Part shown: piece by piece, positions 12,671 to 20,090 of the stretch | Layout: the number at the start of each line of letters is the position of its first letter | Position numbering within the stretch: the stretch's first letter is position 1 | Assembly (NCBI GenBank): GCA_009760855.2 | Contig: WPIO01000024.1 | Location: 856,001 to 920,000 of the forward strand | Length of the DNA: 64,000 nt | Origin: Cristatella mucedo | Taxonomy: Eukaryota; Bryozoa; Phylactolaemata; Cristatellidae | Direction: 5' to 3' | The notes under the pieces: generated by a model | What the model was told of the DNA's origin: nothing | The model's input: the letters and a program-made list of their open reading frames with translations, nothing else | The model's database searches: none | Position numbers and translations under genes: made by a program

Positions 12671-13105
12671 GGGGGAGGAGACAGAAAAAGAGAGAAAGAG
12701 AAGCCTGAGAGAGGTGAGAGAGAAAACTAGAGACGAGAGGGAGAGAGAGGAAGAGAGAGAGAGAGTTGTTTCGAGCATCTGCCAAAAACGGGTGCCCGTG
12801 CACAAAGCGTGGCAGTGGCGACGTCATGGCAGTCGCCTGCCTCACCGCACGTGGGCTGTGCCGCTGTCAGGTATTCTGCACGGCACTCTAAGAGGTGATC
12901 GCGCTGAGTCGAGAGCGGCGCCCGCTTGCTTGCAGAGGATCTCAAGTTCGCTGACTACGGAGCGAGCAACAGCACCAACTCGGACTACGACAGCTACTAC
13001 TATGGCGACTACGAGGCCAGCGATAGCGGAGGCGCCAGCACAGCGGAAGAGGCGGACAACCCCGAGCCCGGTACGCAGGCGAAGAAAGCGGATAGCAGAG
13101 GCTAG
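1333..13105 (+). CDS. THBS: Thrombospondin, 3' part of gene (14 exons, C-terminal 603 residues)
   Basis: Thrombospondins are secreted, calcium-binding, oligomeric matrix glycoproteins. The exons 1333-1494, 1668-1772, 1883-1990, 2171-2345, 2896-3014, 3095-3147, 3309-3490, 4575-4753, 4906-4954, 5059-5198, 5953-6084, 11664-11761, 12149-12288 and 12936-13105 join in one frame (1812 nt) and all phases agree. In order they encode an EGF-like module ([12 protein letters not shown]), the type 3 repeats with many DNCP and GDACD motifs, and the L-type lectin-like C-terminal domain ([36 protein letters not shown]). The gene's N-terminal laminin-G-like and coiled-coil part must lie upstream of the window. 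Type 3 repeats directly after EGF modules and overall similarity fit the pentameric (TSP-3/4/5-like) class, which is an inference. No RGD is present in the type 3 repeats I could read. The protein ends with an unusual acidic Tyr/Ser/Gly-rich tail. Confidence 0.95.
1668..1772 (+). CDS. THBS: Thrombospondin exon b: end of EGF, start of type 3 repeats
   Basis: 35 codons, phase 0/0. It encodes [13 protein letters not shown] followed by [14 protein letters not shown], the classical entry into the type 3 repeats. The 3' splice site is TTGGCAG. The 5' splice site reads AAG|GCAAGT, so this appears to be a GC-AG intron. Confidence 0.9.
1883..1990 (+). CDS. THBS: Thrombospondin exon c: one complete type 3 repeat
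   Basis: Exactly 36 codons, phase 0/0, [20 protein letters not shown] through [11 protein letters not shown]. It is one repeat unit with the alternating Asp/Asn that bind calcium. The donor CCG|GTGCGC is weak but preserves frame into the next exon, which again begins DNCP. Confidence 0.9.
2171..2345 (+). CDS. THBS: Thrombospondin exon d: type 3 repeats
   Basis: 58 codons plus 1 nt (phase 0 in, 1 out), donor GTAAGC. It contains two Cys-bearing units, [16 protein letters not shown] and [18 protein letters not shown]. The first unit carries a short insertion (ALDKKDLA) before GDACD. Confidence 0.92.
2896..3014 (+). CDS. THBS: Thrombospondin exon e: type 3 repeats
   Basis: Phase 1 in, 0 out. 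It has acceptor TTTGCAG and donor GTACGT. It reads [20 protein letters not shown], then [16 protein letters not shown]. Confidence 0.92.
3095..3147 (+). CDS. THBS: Thrombospondin exon f: small type 3 repeat exon
   Basis: 53 nt, phase 0 in, 2 out. It encodes [17 protein letters not shown] plus two bases. The acceptor is CTCTGTAG and the donor GTAGTG. It fills the gap between NTNQ and DADGIQDS exactly as in other thrombospondins. Confidence 0.85.
3309..3490 (+). CDS. THBS: Thrombospondin exon g: type 3 repeats
   Basis: Phase 2 in, 1 out, donor GTACGT. It encodes [40 protein letters not shown] and [15 protein letters not shown]. The acceptor CGTTTTAG at 3301-3308 was chosen because the alternative AG upstream (after CTCCAG near 3269) leads into an in-frame stop. 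Confidence 0.92.
3491..4574 (+). other. Thrombospondin intron, no features recognised
   Basis: About 1.1 kb between exons g and h. AT-rich with one short tandem run (TACATATTAC near 3680). I see no gene or identifiable element. Confidence 0.5.
4575..4753 (+). CDS. THBS: Thrombospondin exon h: last type 3 repeat and start of C-terminal domain
   Basis: Phase 1 in, 0 out, donor GTAAGC. It encodes [18 protein letters not shown], then [20 protein letters not shown] and [18 protein letters not shown]. This is the conserved boundary between the calcium-binding repeats and the lectin-like C-terminal domain. Confidence 0.95.
4906..4954 (+). CDS. THBS: Thrombospondin exon i: C-terminal domain
   Basis: 49 nt, phase 0 in, 1 out, donor GTGAGT. 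It encodes [16 protein letters not shown], matching the conserved Q-T-x-N-x-DPGLAVG segment of the domain. Confidence 0.93.
5059..5198 (+). CDS. THBS: Thrombospondin exon j: C-terminal domain
   Basis: Phase 1 in, 0 out. It encodes [20 protein letters not shown] and [16 protein letters not shown]. The DDDY and F-Y-x-V-M-W-K motifs are hallmarks of the thrombospondin C-terminal domain. Confidence 0.95.
5570..5705 (+). repeat. Purine-rich degenerate GA tract in thrombospondin intron
   Basis: About 135 bases almost entirely A/G (GAGAGAGAAGAGTGG-like), on the sense strand of the gene, between exons j and k. Confidence 0.7.
5953..6084 (+). CDS. THBS: Thrombospondin exon k: C-terminal domain
   Basis: 44 codons, phase 0/0, acceptor CATTGTAG. 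It encodes [20 protein letters not shown], then [20 protein letters not shown]. The intron that follows is the longest in this gene within the window (about 5.6 kb, repeat-filled). Confidence 0.95.
7164..7320 (+). mobile_element. tRNA-derived SINE, family 1 (LINE-like tail)
   Basis: The tRNA-like head has an A-box-like stretch (GTTTAAGGTGCTCG) and B-box GGGCTCGAGCCC. The tail GCGCCTGAATAGAGATTAAG...GGCGCTATACAAATG resembles the 3' end of the resident LINE, then an AT-rich end. Other copies: 19941 and 54508. Confidence 0.8.
7555..7640 (+). repeat. Unnamed interspersed repeat, copy 1
   Basis: Begins GAAGTCTGTTGGCTACCGAA and shares most bases with 11363-11445 in the same intron. Type unknown. 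Confidence 0.55.
7883..7945 (+). repeat. (GA)n microsatellite
   Basis: About 60 bases of GA, GA on the sense strand of thrombospondin. Confidence 0.95.
7957..8101. repeat. (TA)n microsatellite, interrupted
   Basis: About 145 bases of TA with regularly spaced CTATA interruptions, directly after the GA array. Confidence 0.95.
8999..9106 (+). repeat. (CA)n/(CG)n microsatellite
   Basis: Alternating CA and CG dinucleotides ending in a TA run, with CA on the sense strand of thrombospondin. Alternating purine-pyrimidine, so potentially Z-DNA forming. Confidence 0.9.
9370..9860 (+). mobile_element. Degenerate LINE reverse transcriptase remnant
   Basis: Broken frames include [17 protein letters not shown], matching LKSFGDRAFSSYAPKAWN of the copy at 24697-25975, with further LINE-like words on both sides. 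Many stops; a dead copy. Confidence 0.55.
11363..11445 (+). repeat. Unnamed interspersed repeat, copy 2
   Basis: Diverged second copy of the repeat at 7555-7640. Confidence 0.55.
11664..11761 (+). CDS. THBS: Thrombospondin exon l: C-terminal domain
   Basis: Phase 0 in, 2 out, donor GTGAGA. It encodes [20 protein letters not shown], then [12 protein letters not shown]. This matches the conserved LLWxDPRxxGWK segment. Confidence 0.95.
11829..11862. repeat. Perfect 13-bp inverted repeat in thrombospondin intron
   Basis: GCCACCCAGCGGT pairs exactly with ACCGCTGGGTGGC across an 8-nt loop. The hairpin is flanked by imperfect direct copies of TTTACTCGGTCTG. Confidence 0.85.
12149..12288 (+). CDS. 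THBS: Thrombospondin exon m: C-terminal domain, last conserved segment
   Basis: Phase 2 in, 1 out. It encodes [39 protein letters not shown] and VYRCN. This is the end of the region conserved in all thrombospondins. Confidence 0.95.
12368..12765 (+). repeat. Long (GA)n and GA-rich array in last thrombospondin intron
   Basis: About 400 bases nearly free of pyrimidines, with two pure GA blocks (12368-12427 and about 12612-12660). It occupies most of the intron between the last two exons. Confidence 0.95.
12936..13105 (+). CDS. THBS: Thrombospondin terminal exon: acidic Tyr-rich tail and stop
   Basis: Enters in phase 1 after acceptor GCTTGCAG and ends at TAG 13103-13105. It encodes [16 protein letters not shown], then [17 protein letters not shown], an acidic Ser/Ala stretch and a short basic end. 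The frame continues correctly from the previous exon. A GTACGC inside the exon (about 13071) could act as a donor to a further exon, so the last residues are less certain. Confidence 0.8.
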
Positions 13106-13453
13106 ACAGGGCATCCACCGACGCCGCCGCCGCCGCCGGGCGCCGCCTTCTTCTCAGCATTGCCGCATTGCTATCGGACGCGTCCGCCGCCTCGGCCACC
13201 GCGGTCGGCGCTCGCGTTTACACGAGACGCCTCGGCCGCCGAAGGTCTGCATTTGCGCGCGCGCGCAGCGAAGCGTCGAGGTTGCGACAGGCCGGATGTG
13301 CGGCACCCGCTCGAGCGAGCGAGGGGCCAGCTACTGTCTGCTCGCTTCTCGGGGTTCGGTCAAGAGCCGCTTGGCGACGGAATGACTTTTTTACTTGACT
13401 AGTTTAGGCACATCGGCCAATGCCTGTGCAGAGCATGCTTTACGCGTGTGAGC

Positions 13454-13459
13454 AATAAA
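13454..13459 (+). terminator. Thrombospondin poly(A) signal AATAAA
   Basis: A canonical AATAAA lies about 350 bp after the thrombospondin stop codon, the first clear one downstream. The functional cleavage site is inferred. Confidence 0.6.
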
Positions 13460-13857
13460 GTCTCCGACAAATGAGTACTGTCAGTTGTTGGAAGTCCTTC
13501 TCTCACACTCTCGACCTCGAGCTCCGAGGCAATTTACAGCGACACGCCCAGTTCGACCGGCTACCGCCACTGCCAGCGCCCCTCTTCGAGAATCTTCCAT
13601 GGAATCACAAGGGCTGCAATTGAGCGGCAGCGGCTGCTCGAATCGGTTCTACGAGTGCTCCGAGCACGGCCGATCACTCGCCTGACTAAAGACGGCTCCG
13701 ATGCTGAGTAAAGCTTACGTTGAGTGCTAGCAGCAGCAAAGGCTGTCCGTGCATCGCTGTCGCCTGCTGCATGACCGCTGGGATCCAGTCGCCCATATTC
13801 GACCAGCATGTTGCAGCCGCCCGTGCGGCGGCGAGGCAGTCGGGCGGCGGAGAATTC

Positions 13858-13863
13858 TTTATT
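13858..13863 (-). terminator. Poly(A) signal AATAAA of the unrecognised gene
   Basis: AATAAA on the minus strand starts 21 nt after the stop codon, implying a very short 3' UTR. It faces the thrombospondin poly(A) signal about 400 bp away (convergent genes). Confidence 0.65.
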
Positions 13864-13884
13864 TCGCCTCGGCCGGGAGCGGGC

Positions 13885-14026
13885 TCACGTGGTGTTGGCG
13901 TCCTCGCCGATCCGATCGGCCTTCCTCTGCTTCTGGGTCTCAGCCATCCAGATGCTGTACTGATTTTCCCATATGGACGTGACCCTCAGGTCGACGGGCT
14001 CCTCTTCGAGGTCGGGGCTCCTCAGG
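13885..14026 (-). CDS. Unrecognised gene, terminal exon 4
   Basis: 142 nt from acceptor GCATTACAG to TGA. It encodes LRSPDLEEEPVDLRVTSIWE, NQYSIWMAETQKQRKADRIG and EDANTT. The reading joins exon 3 through a split Asn codon. Confidence 0.78.
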
Positions 14027-17000
14027 CTGTAATGCGAGAAACGGCATTGCTAGCGGCCGCAGGCGACACGTCGATGCAGACCTGGCCATCGCGCTAGCTG
14101 TCTAGCTAGCCAGCTAGCCAGCCTGGTCACGCCGCGGCGATTTGACCACGCTCCGTCGTGCAGCGTGCGTCAAAGAAAATCGCCGGAGCCCCGCCCCGCC
14201 ACACTCGGCGCGCCAGAAGTCTGGGTTCGTTAGCTTTTAAAAGACAACATTGAAATTTGCCCCGTTCGCTTGCACTTCCCTCCGCAGTGCTGCCTCGCGG
14301 TCGCCTCGTGCGCTTAGTGCTTACTTTAGCCTGTACGCCTGTCCGTGCCTGTAGTTTCGTACAAAGTTCTGCGGCTTTGGCTCCAAGCTTCCGCCAGTTG
14401 GTTCTTGCGGCAGATAATCTTCATAGTGTATTTCTGAAAAGTACGACCGACAGATGCACTCCTAGCGCTCGCTCGCTCAGCTCGTGCACAATGACGAGCT
14501 CGGGCTGGGACGACTCGGCTTGGGCGCTTGCAAGCGAGGCCACTGCCGCGCGTCGCTTCGCCCGGCGGGCGCGAGACGGTGTCGTCGGAGCCGCACTCGG
14601 CGTCTATCAGCAGTCGACGCCATCTTTACCGAATCGGCCGTTGTGGCCCTTGCGGCGCGTTCTCGGAGGCGTCTCGCGCCACGGTCTCTCGCGCTCCTTC
14701 CGCAATAGTGTTCGCATTCGCATCACGTCTTCGCTGGCCGCCACGGCAGGCGCTCCCACGCTGCGCTCGGTCGCATAACCGCTGCACCGCCATACTGCTC
14801 TGCTCTCGCCATCTTTTTCTGCTACGCTCTGAAAGTGCTACAGCAAACAAAAAGCAACAATGTGATAAGAACAAAATAACACCATTATTGTTATTGCTGA
14901 TAGCTTGGAAAAGATCAAAAAATGGGCTGTATCTGCACGGCTTACAATAGCGAACACCAAACATCAGGCGACACACGCCCTGCATACGCACAGCTTGTCC
15001 GAACAATAGTTCAAGCCAATAGAAAATTATCGGATAGCAGCCAGCGGCTGGCGATGGCGTAGGCGAAAAATGCAATGCTTTGAACCGACTACTTAAAGGA
15101 AAGCTCGAACGCTTAGATCTCAGCGAATGCTCTCACAGAATATAACATGGTGCGCGAATAGCGCCACAGACGGTCGCTTAACTGAAACGGCCCCCCGTCT
15201 GACTGACAAGTAGGACGACTACTGCAAGTCACGTGGTGGTGTAAGCAGTGCTCGAGCAGCAGCAGCAGCTCAACTCACGTTGCGTCTTTCCAATTTCATC
15301 CCAATATGGGCCAGAGCACCGCTCTGCTTTGCTAAGGTGTATGCTGAGCTGTATGCATGAGGTGTATGCTGAGCTGTATGCATGAGGTGCATGCTGAGCT
15401 GTATGCATGAGGTGTATGCTGAGCTGTAAGCATGCCCTCACCACTCTCATTGCCCAAACTGTTTGAGGCGAAGGTCGGTGAGATTAAGGACATAAAATGG
15501 CAGTTGCGACGTTTGCGACAGTGGCTGACTGCATAAAAGCTGACTGCATCATTTTGCAAATGACGTAAGCATCTTATCGCACAGGCACAACGACCTGCAT
15601 TGAATGAGCCACTGACGCCTAGACATTGGGACCGAGGTCGTGAGTTCGAATCCTGCAGTGGGCGATTCTGTATCTCTGCTGCAAGTGATGGCGATAGCCG
15701 TAAGGCTCTTCTGTTGCTATACAAAAGAAGCTGTCAAATCAGCTGGTATTTATTTGTTTAAGAGAAAGATGAGAGAGAGAGAGAGTATAATATGCAATAC
15801 AGTGGACCTATCACAGACAACGGAGACATCCTGAACTTCAAAGGCTCATCGGACATCCGTTTACCATGACTTCCTTCTTGAGATAAGACTTGCACTTGTA
15901 TCATTAATAATCGGCTTCAGTGACTCTCACGCCGTATTTTATCTAGGTAAGTCGTGGCCTCCGTTACTCCGGCAGTGAGATCGCTGACGACGTTCATATC
16001 CATCATTAAACCCACTTTTGAAAAAAATCGAATTCAAGGAAGTAGTAGCATTAGGAAATTTTACGTCTTAGTCGCCCATGGCACTTGATTTGTTTTGCAG
16101 AAGCTTATTAGTATTTTTTGCGCTGCTAATCTGAAATCTACAGCAATTGCTGGTGCCTAGAACGTTGATATTTTCTTAAAATATGAAAATTTTCAGAGAT
16201 TCTAGTGTAAAGCAGCATCCGGCACTACACGCACCCCACGTCAGATGGAAATCATTAACGAGTAGTTGAGGACTCGCCGCCGTCCGAATCCAGCAAAGCG
16301 CTACTTTTGATGACTTGATTTTGGGACTGTAGTTTCTGGAAATCGAGCAATCTGGCTAGTGTAGCCCTTCAATCTCGGGAGCCCGATAGTGCGAAACCCT
16401 AAGAGGCCCCCTTAGGCCTTACACAGACGACTGCTGTCTCTCGCCAGACACGACGCAGATCACCTACCTTAAATTCCGCTCGTCTGGAGACTCCCGTCTG
16501 CGGCGGCGAAGCCGGACGTCTGCGCGGAGATCTTTCCGAGCCCTCGCTGGCTGCTGCACGGGTGGTCACGTGGCCGCAGCCCGTCGGACTTAGCCTGCTG
16601 CGGCGGCGCCAGCTGCCACCGTCCGCACCGCCGCCGTTCGGAGCCCAGGCGGCGATTCGAGCCTCCGCCGCCAGAGCAGCGTGCGCCTCCCGGGCTGCCT
16701 TCAGCTCTCTCGCTAGGCAATGGCGGCTGAAGGCCAGCGCCATTCGACCGATCCTCTCCTTGCACGTCAGCGACCAGTCCGGTATTGGCGTGACGACCGA
16801 GTTCCAGCGATCTCCGCCGCTCCGGCGCTCTGTCGCCTGGCCGCCAGTTGCTGCTGCGGCCGCCGCGCGGTAGCGGTCGCCTCCACTGCCGCCGCTGTCG
16901 CTTAGATCCTCTAGAAAGGCCGCGAGACAGCCCGGCCATTCGCTGACGTCTGCCGACGAGCGGCTGGAGGAACGCCCTCTCTCGTCGGCTTCCGCCGCCG

Positions 17001-17532
17001 CCGCCGCCGCCGCCGCCACGTTCGTGCCCCACCTGTGCGCCGGCGGCGTAGTGCGCCCGATGGAGCTTCGCCTCGGCGATGGCGGCGGTGGCGGCGGCGG
17101 CGGCGTATGCTCGTCGAGCTCAGCTCGCAAGTGGCGCCCAAGCCGTGAGTCGCGCACCGACGACGACGACGACGATCGGCTTCCACTGGACGATCTGGCG
17201 CCCGCGGCGGTCGACTCGGCAAGCGCCGAGCGCACCCTATCGCCGCCGACTGCACCGGCGGCCAGCGACGACCTCGCCTTCTCTTCATGCCTCTCGTCGT
17301 CGTCGTCGTCATCGTCATCCTCCTCCTCCTCCTCCTCCTCTACCTCCTCCTCGTTTTCCTCTTCCTCATCCACCGAGCCACGGTGACAGCTGAGACGACT
17401 CGCTCGGCTTTGCGGCGCGCCGATCGGGCTGCAGCTGCCGCCGACTTGCGCCCCGCCTCGGCCCCTCGGGCGGCCGCTCGGGCGACCACGCCCGGTGGTT
17501 CGCGAGAGCGAGTTGCACACGGTGAGATTCAT
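13885..17532 (-). CDS. Unrecognised acidic/low-complexity protein gene (4 exons, 504 residues)
   Basis: Four minus-strand exons, 17532-16468, 14828-14630, 14433-14325 and 14026-13885, join in one frame (355 + 149 codons plus stop) with consistent phases (0, 1, 2) and good GT-AG sites. Residues about 50-80 are nearly all Glu/Asp. Ser-, Pro- (eight in a row) and Ala-rich tracts follow. About residues 250-300 look helical (CKERIGRMALAFSRHCLARE). The C-terminal 150 residues are basic, then acidic, and look conserved in style: KGHNGRF, YEDYLPQEPTGGSLEPKPQN, FVRNYRHGQAYRLN, SIWENQYSIWMAETQKQRK. No signal peptide or membrane segment is seen, so a nuclear or cytoplasmic place is inferred. I do not recognise the family. 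The start at 17532 is the first ATG in an open frame that extends further upstream, so the true start may lie higher. A poly(A) signal follows the stop. Confidence 0.72.
14325..14433 (-). CDS. Unrecognised gene, exon 3
   Basis: 109 nt, phase 1 in, 2 out. The acceptor is GTACTTTTCAG and the donor AA|GTAAGC. It encodes IHYEDYLPQEPTGGSLEPKP, then QNFVRNYRHGQAYRL. Confidence 0.75.
14630..14828 (-). CDS. Unrecognised gene, exon 2
   Basis: 199 nt, phase 0 in, 1 out. The acceptor is GCACTTTCAG and the donor TTCG|GTAAAG. It encodes SVAEKDGESRAVWRCSGYAT, later MRMRTLLRKERERPWRETPP and KGHNGRF. Other frames are also partly open, so this call rests on splice sites and phase. Confidence 0.65.
15336..15434. 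repeat. 25-bp tandem repeat, 4 copies
   Basis: Unit GGTGTATGCTGAGCTGTATG plus CATGA, near-perfect, inside intron 1 of the unrecognised gene. Confidence 0.95.
15600..15760 (+). mobile_element. tRNA-derived SINE, family 2
   Basis: B-box GAGTTCGAATCCTGC followed by CAGTGGGCGATTCTGTAT and a body shared with copies at 18655, 19436, 27852, 45163, 51545 and 60455. Confidence 0.8.
16468..17532 (-). CDS. Unrecognised gene, exon 1
   Basis: 355 codons from ATG to donor AAG|GTAGGT (phase 0). It is GC-rich and full of triplet tracts (GAG/GAC, AGC, CCG, GCG), as in polyE/D, polyS, polyP and polyA runs. The chosen frame is the only long one here with a good donor that joins in phase to the downstream exons. 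Confidence 0.65.
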
Positions 17533-18654
17533 GCCCGATCCTTCGGCGGCGTCGGCAGCGTCGGCCGCGGCGACCGGAGCAAGGCGTCGTGAGCCGCAGC
17601 CGCCGCCACGCGATCGAGCGAGAACGAGTCTGCGGCGCCGTCGGCAAAGCCGACTCGGCTGGCACGACCGGCGGCGGCGGCGGCCGCAGAGTGCGGTGCA
17701 TGTCGGCTGCGGCCTCAGCGGCGCCGCAGGACAGGTTCGCGCTCATCGATTGCCGCTAGCCCGGTGCGGGCGCCCGCGCGCGAGCCATCGACCTCGGCGA
17801 GTCGCGAGCATCCTCGCCGCAGCGCGTCGCCGCGATTAGCAAATGCTGGGAGCATGAATAAACCAGTGCGCGCGATCATCGAGCGCCGCCGCCGGCGGCG
17901 CCGCAGCAGCAGACATTGTGCCGCGAGACAATGAGACGAAGTCGTCCTTTGGGTTGGCTTTTTTGTCTCCTAGCCAACGCGCGGAACTAACGGTGGCTAT
18001 TTTTAACAGCGCACACCTTAAAAACGCTCAGTGCGAGGCTCGCGAGCTCGCCCCGGCGATCGCTCAGAGCTCTCGCTCGTGCGCGGGTCGCAGGCATTCG
18101 ACGTCGGGCGGGAAGTTGCAATCGCGCTCGCGGCGTCCCGATTGCGGGCAGGCAGGGCGAGCGAAAGACGGCGAGCGACTCCGAATGGTTGTCTGAGCGC
18201 GCGATCGAATGCGAACCGCGCCGAGCTCTGTCCCGGGTGGCAACTCATTAGTTGCCCGACACGATGTCGCGGCGCCATAAGCGAGATTCCCGTCGAGGCT
18301 TCGCGCTCTGCTCTTCATCGCCGGCAGCTAGCGGTACGCGCGCGAGCGCGCGGCAGTCAGATCGCGCATCGCGATAAAGGCGACTGTCGTTTTCTACGCC
18401 GTGCGCTGCAGCCGCCGAGACGTTAGCTCGTCCCTTACTATTGAAATAAACGACCGTGCGATAATCTCCTGGCGGGCTTGGCCGTCCTTTGAACTTGCGG
18501 TATTTGAATCTGAAATACGACGTCTCATCTCGGCAAGAACGAAGTCACTCGTCGAAATCTCCTCAGCGTATTTCTGTGCTGTCGAAGCGCCTAGCACTAG
18601 CCGATCGTTCCTCATTGCTGTCCTGCTAGCATCAAAAGCTAAAGGTTAGTTGAT
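17533..18654. other. GC-rich region upstream of the unrecognised gene
   Basis: CpG-rich sequence abutting the first exon of the minus-strand gene, which fits a promoter/CpG-island region. The overlapping open frames in all phases are a product of the base composition. No TATA box or other motif was identified with confidence. Confidence 0.4.
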
Positions 18655-18800
18655 TTAGCAGCCTCATTTTTAAAGCGGAAAATGTGCCTTAATGGCTATC
18701 GTCGCCGCCGCTTGCAGTGGAAAATAAAAGATCGCCCACTGCAGGACTCGAACCCACGACCCACGATCCATAAAGAGCGAGCAGCTTACCTCTGGGCTGA
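18655..18800 (-). mobile_element. tRNA-derived SINE, family 2
   Basis: Minus-strand copy: CACTGCAGGACTCGAACCCA is the reverse complement of the B-box region, preceded by the shared body. Confidence 0.8.
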
Positions 18801-19435
18801 GATCCAGGGGTAAAGCAGCTTCGACTGAGACGCCGAGCTTCCGTGAGACACATCCGGGCATCTATCTGCTGGTCGTGCGGGCATCTCCTCGACGTCAGCC
18901 GTGCTCGTACGGCCACTTCCTAGAAAGCGCGCGTTTCTAGCTCGCGCGAGGTGCGCCGCGAAACGGACGCTGTCCGGCTGCGCACGGCGAAACATCAAGA
19001 ACATCACGCGCTCCAAGTCGCGTCTCGCATTTGCATCCGCCTAAGGGTTCCTTCGGCGACGCATTCGCACGGTCGCAGGAAAGGAGATGCCTGAATTGAT
19101 TGGTCGCCCCTCGAGTCGCCTCGTTTCCTATAAGAAAGAAGCGAGCGACTGGTCTTAGAATCGCGGAGCGCGAACGAACGAACGAAGCTCGTAGTTTCGC
19201 GTACCGCTAGCGAGAGCTGTAATTGCAGGGGCGAGGGCGACAACCTTGGATGAACCTGCTGTCCGTCGAGCAGCTAGTCGATCGCCGTCGGCTGTTTCGC
19301 AGCATTATAAAATGGCCGCCTGCTTGCGAGAGGCTTGAATAAGTGCACGCCGCCGCGCTACCGTCCAGAGGACGATGACTTTCTGTGGAGTCGCAGCCGC
19401 TTATAGAGCGCTCGAAGCAAATTTAGGTTTTAAGT

Positions 19436-19620
19436 TTAGCTTATTAAACAGCCTCATTTGCATAGCGCCAGAAGAGCCTTGACGGCTAACACCACCGCTT
19501 GCAGCGGGCAATATAGGATCGCTCACAGTTCACGGCAGCACTCGAACCTGCGATCTGGTTCGTGAAGTGTGGGCATCTTACCTTCCGGGCTCAGACCCAG
19601 GGGCAAATCCCGGCGTCGGC
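19436..19620 (-). mobile_element. tRNA-derived SINE, family 2
   Basis: Minus-strand, diverged copy with CACTCGAACCTGCGA at the B box and the shared body (GAAGAGCCTTGACGGCTA). Confidence 0.75.
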
Positions 19621-19940
19621 GTCTCGCTGTGCAAGTCCAGCATCATACCGCTTCGGCCGCAGTGAGCCTTACGCCGCTGGGCGGCCTAACACTTCTAAAG
19701 AGACTAGGGCAACTATTCGGAGTGCAATTTTTCATCGAAAGCGGGTTCTTAACTCAATCAGAAAGTTTGCCAGCTCAGTGTACGAAGCTTGCGACTTTTG
19801 TAGCGTGTCACTAAAAAGCTCTTGCATTCTGGTTTGCCGCCTCCCTCAGCTATAATTGCGCTTTCTCTTAGTTTGCCTTTGTTGAGCCTCTTTTTCGTGC
19901 CCTTTTTAGGAATCAGCGCGGCCGCGATTGATCGCCAATC

Positions 19941-20090
19941 GCCGAGCTGGATTGGACCAGCGGTTAAGGCGCTCGCCCCGGCCAAGGTCTGGCTGAGGTC
20001 GTGGGCTCGAGCCCCAAGGCATATGTGAAGCGCCTGAATAGAGATTAAGTTCTCTTGGGGCGCTATACAAATGAATTATATATTTATATA
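19941..20090 (+). mobile_element. tRNA-derived SINE, family 1 (LINE-like tail)
   Basis: The best copy: A-box-like GGTTAAGGCGCTCG, B-box GGGCTCGAGCCCC, then the LINE-like tail GCGCCTGAATAGAGATTAAG and an AT-rich end. Confidence 0.82.

Noticed and set aside
12256-12845. Leu/Ser-rich minus-strand frames
   Set aside because: They translate the GA/CT array in the last thrombospondin intron.
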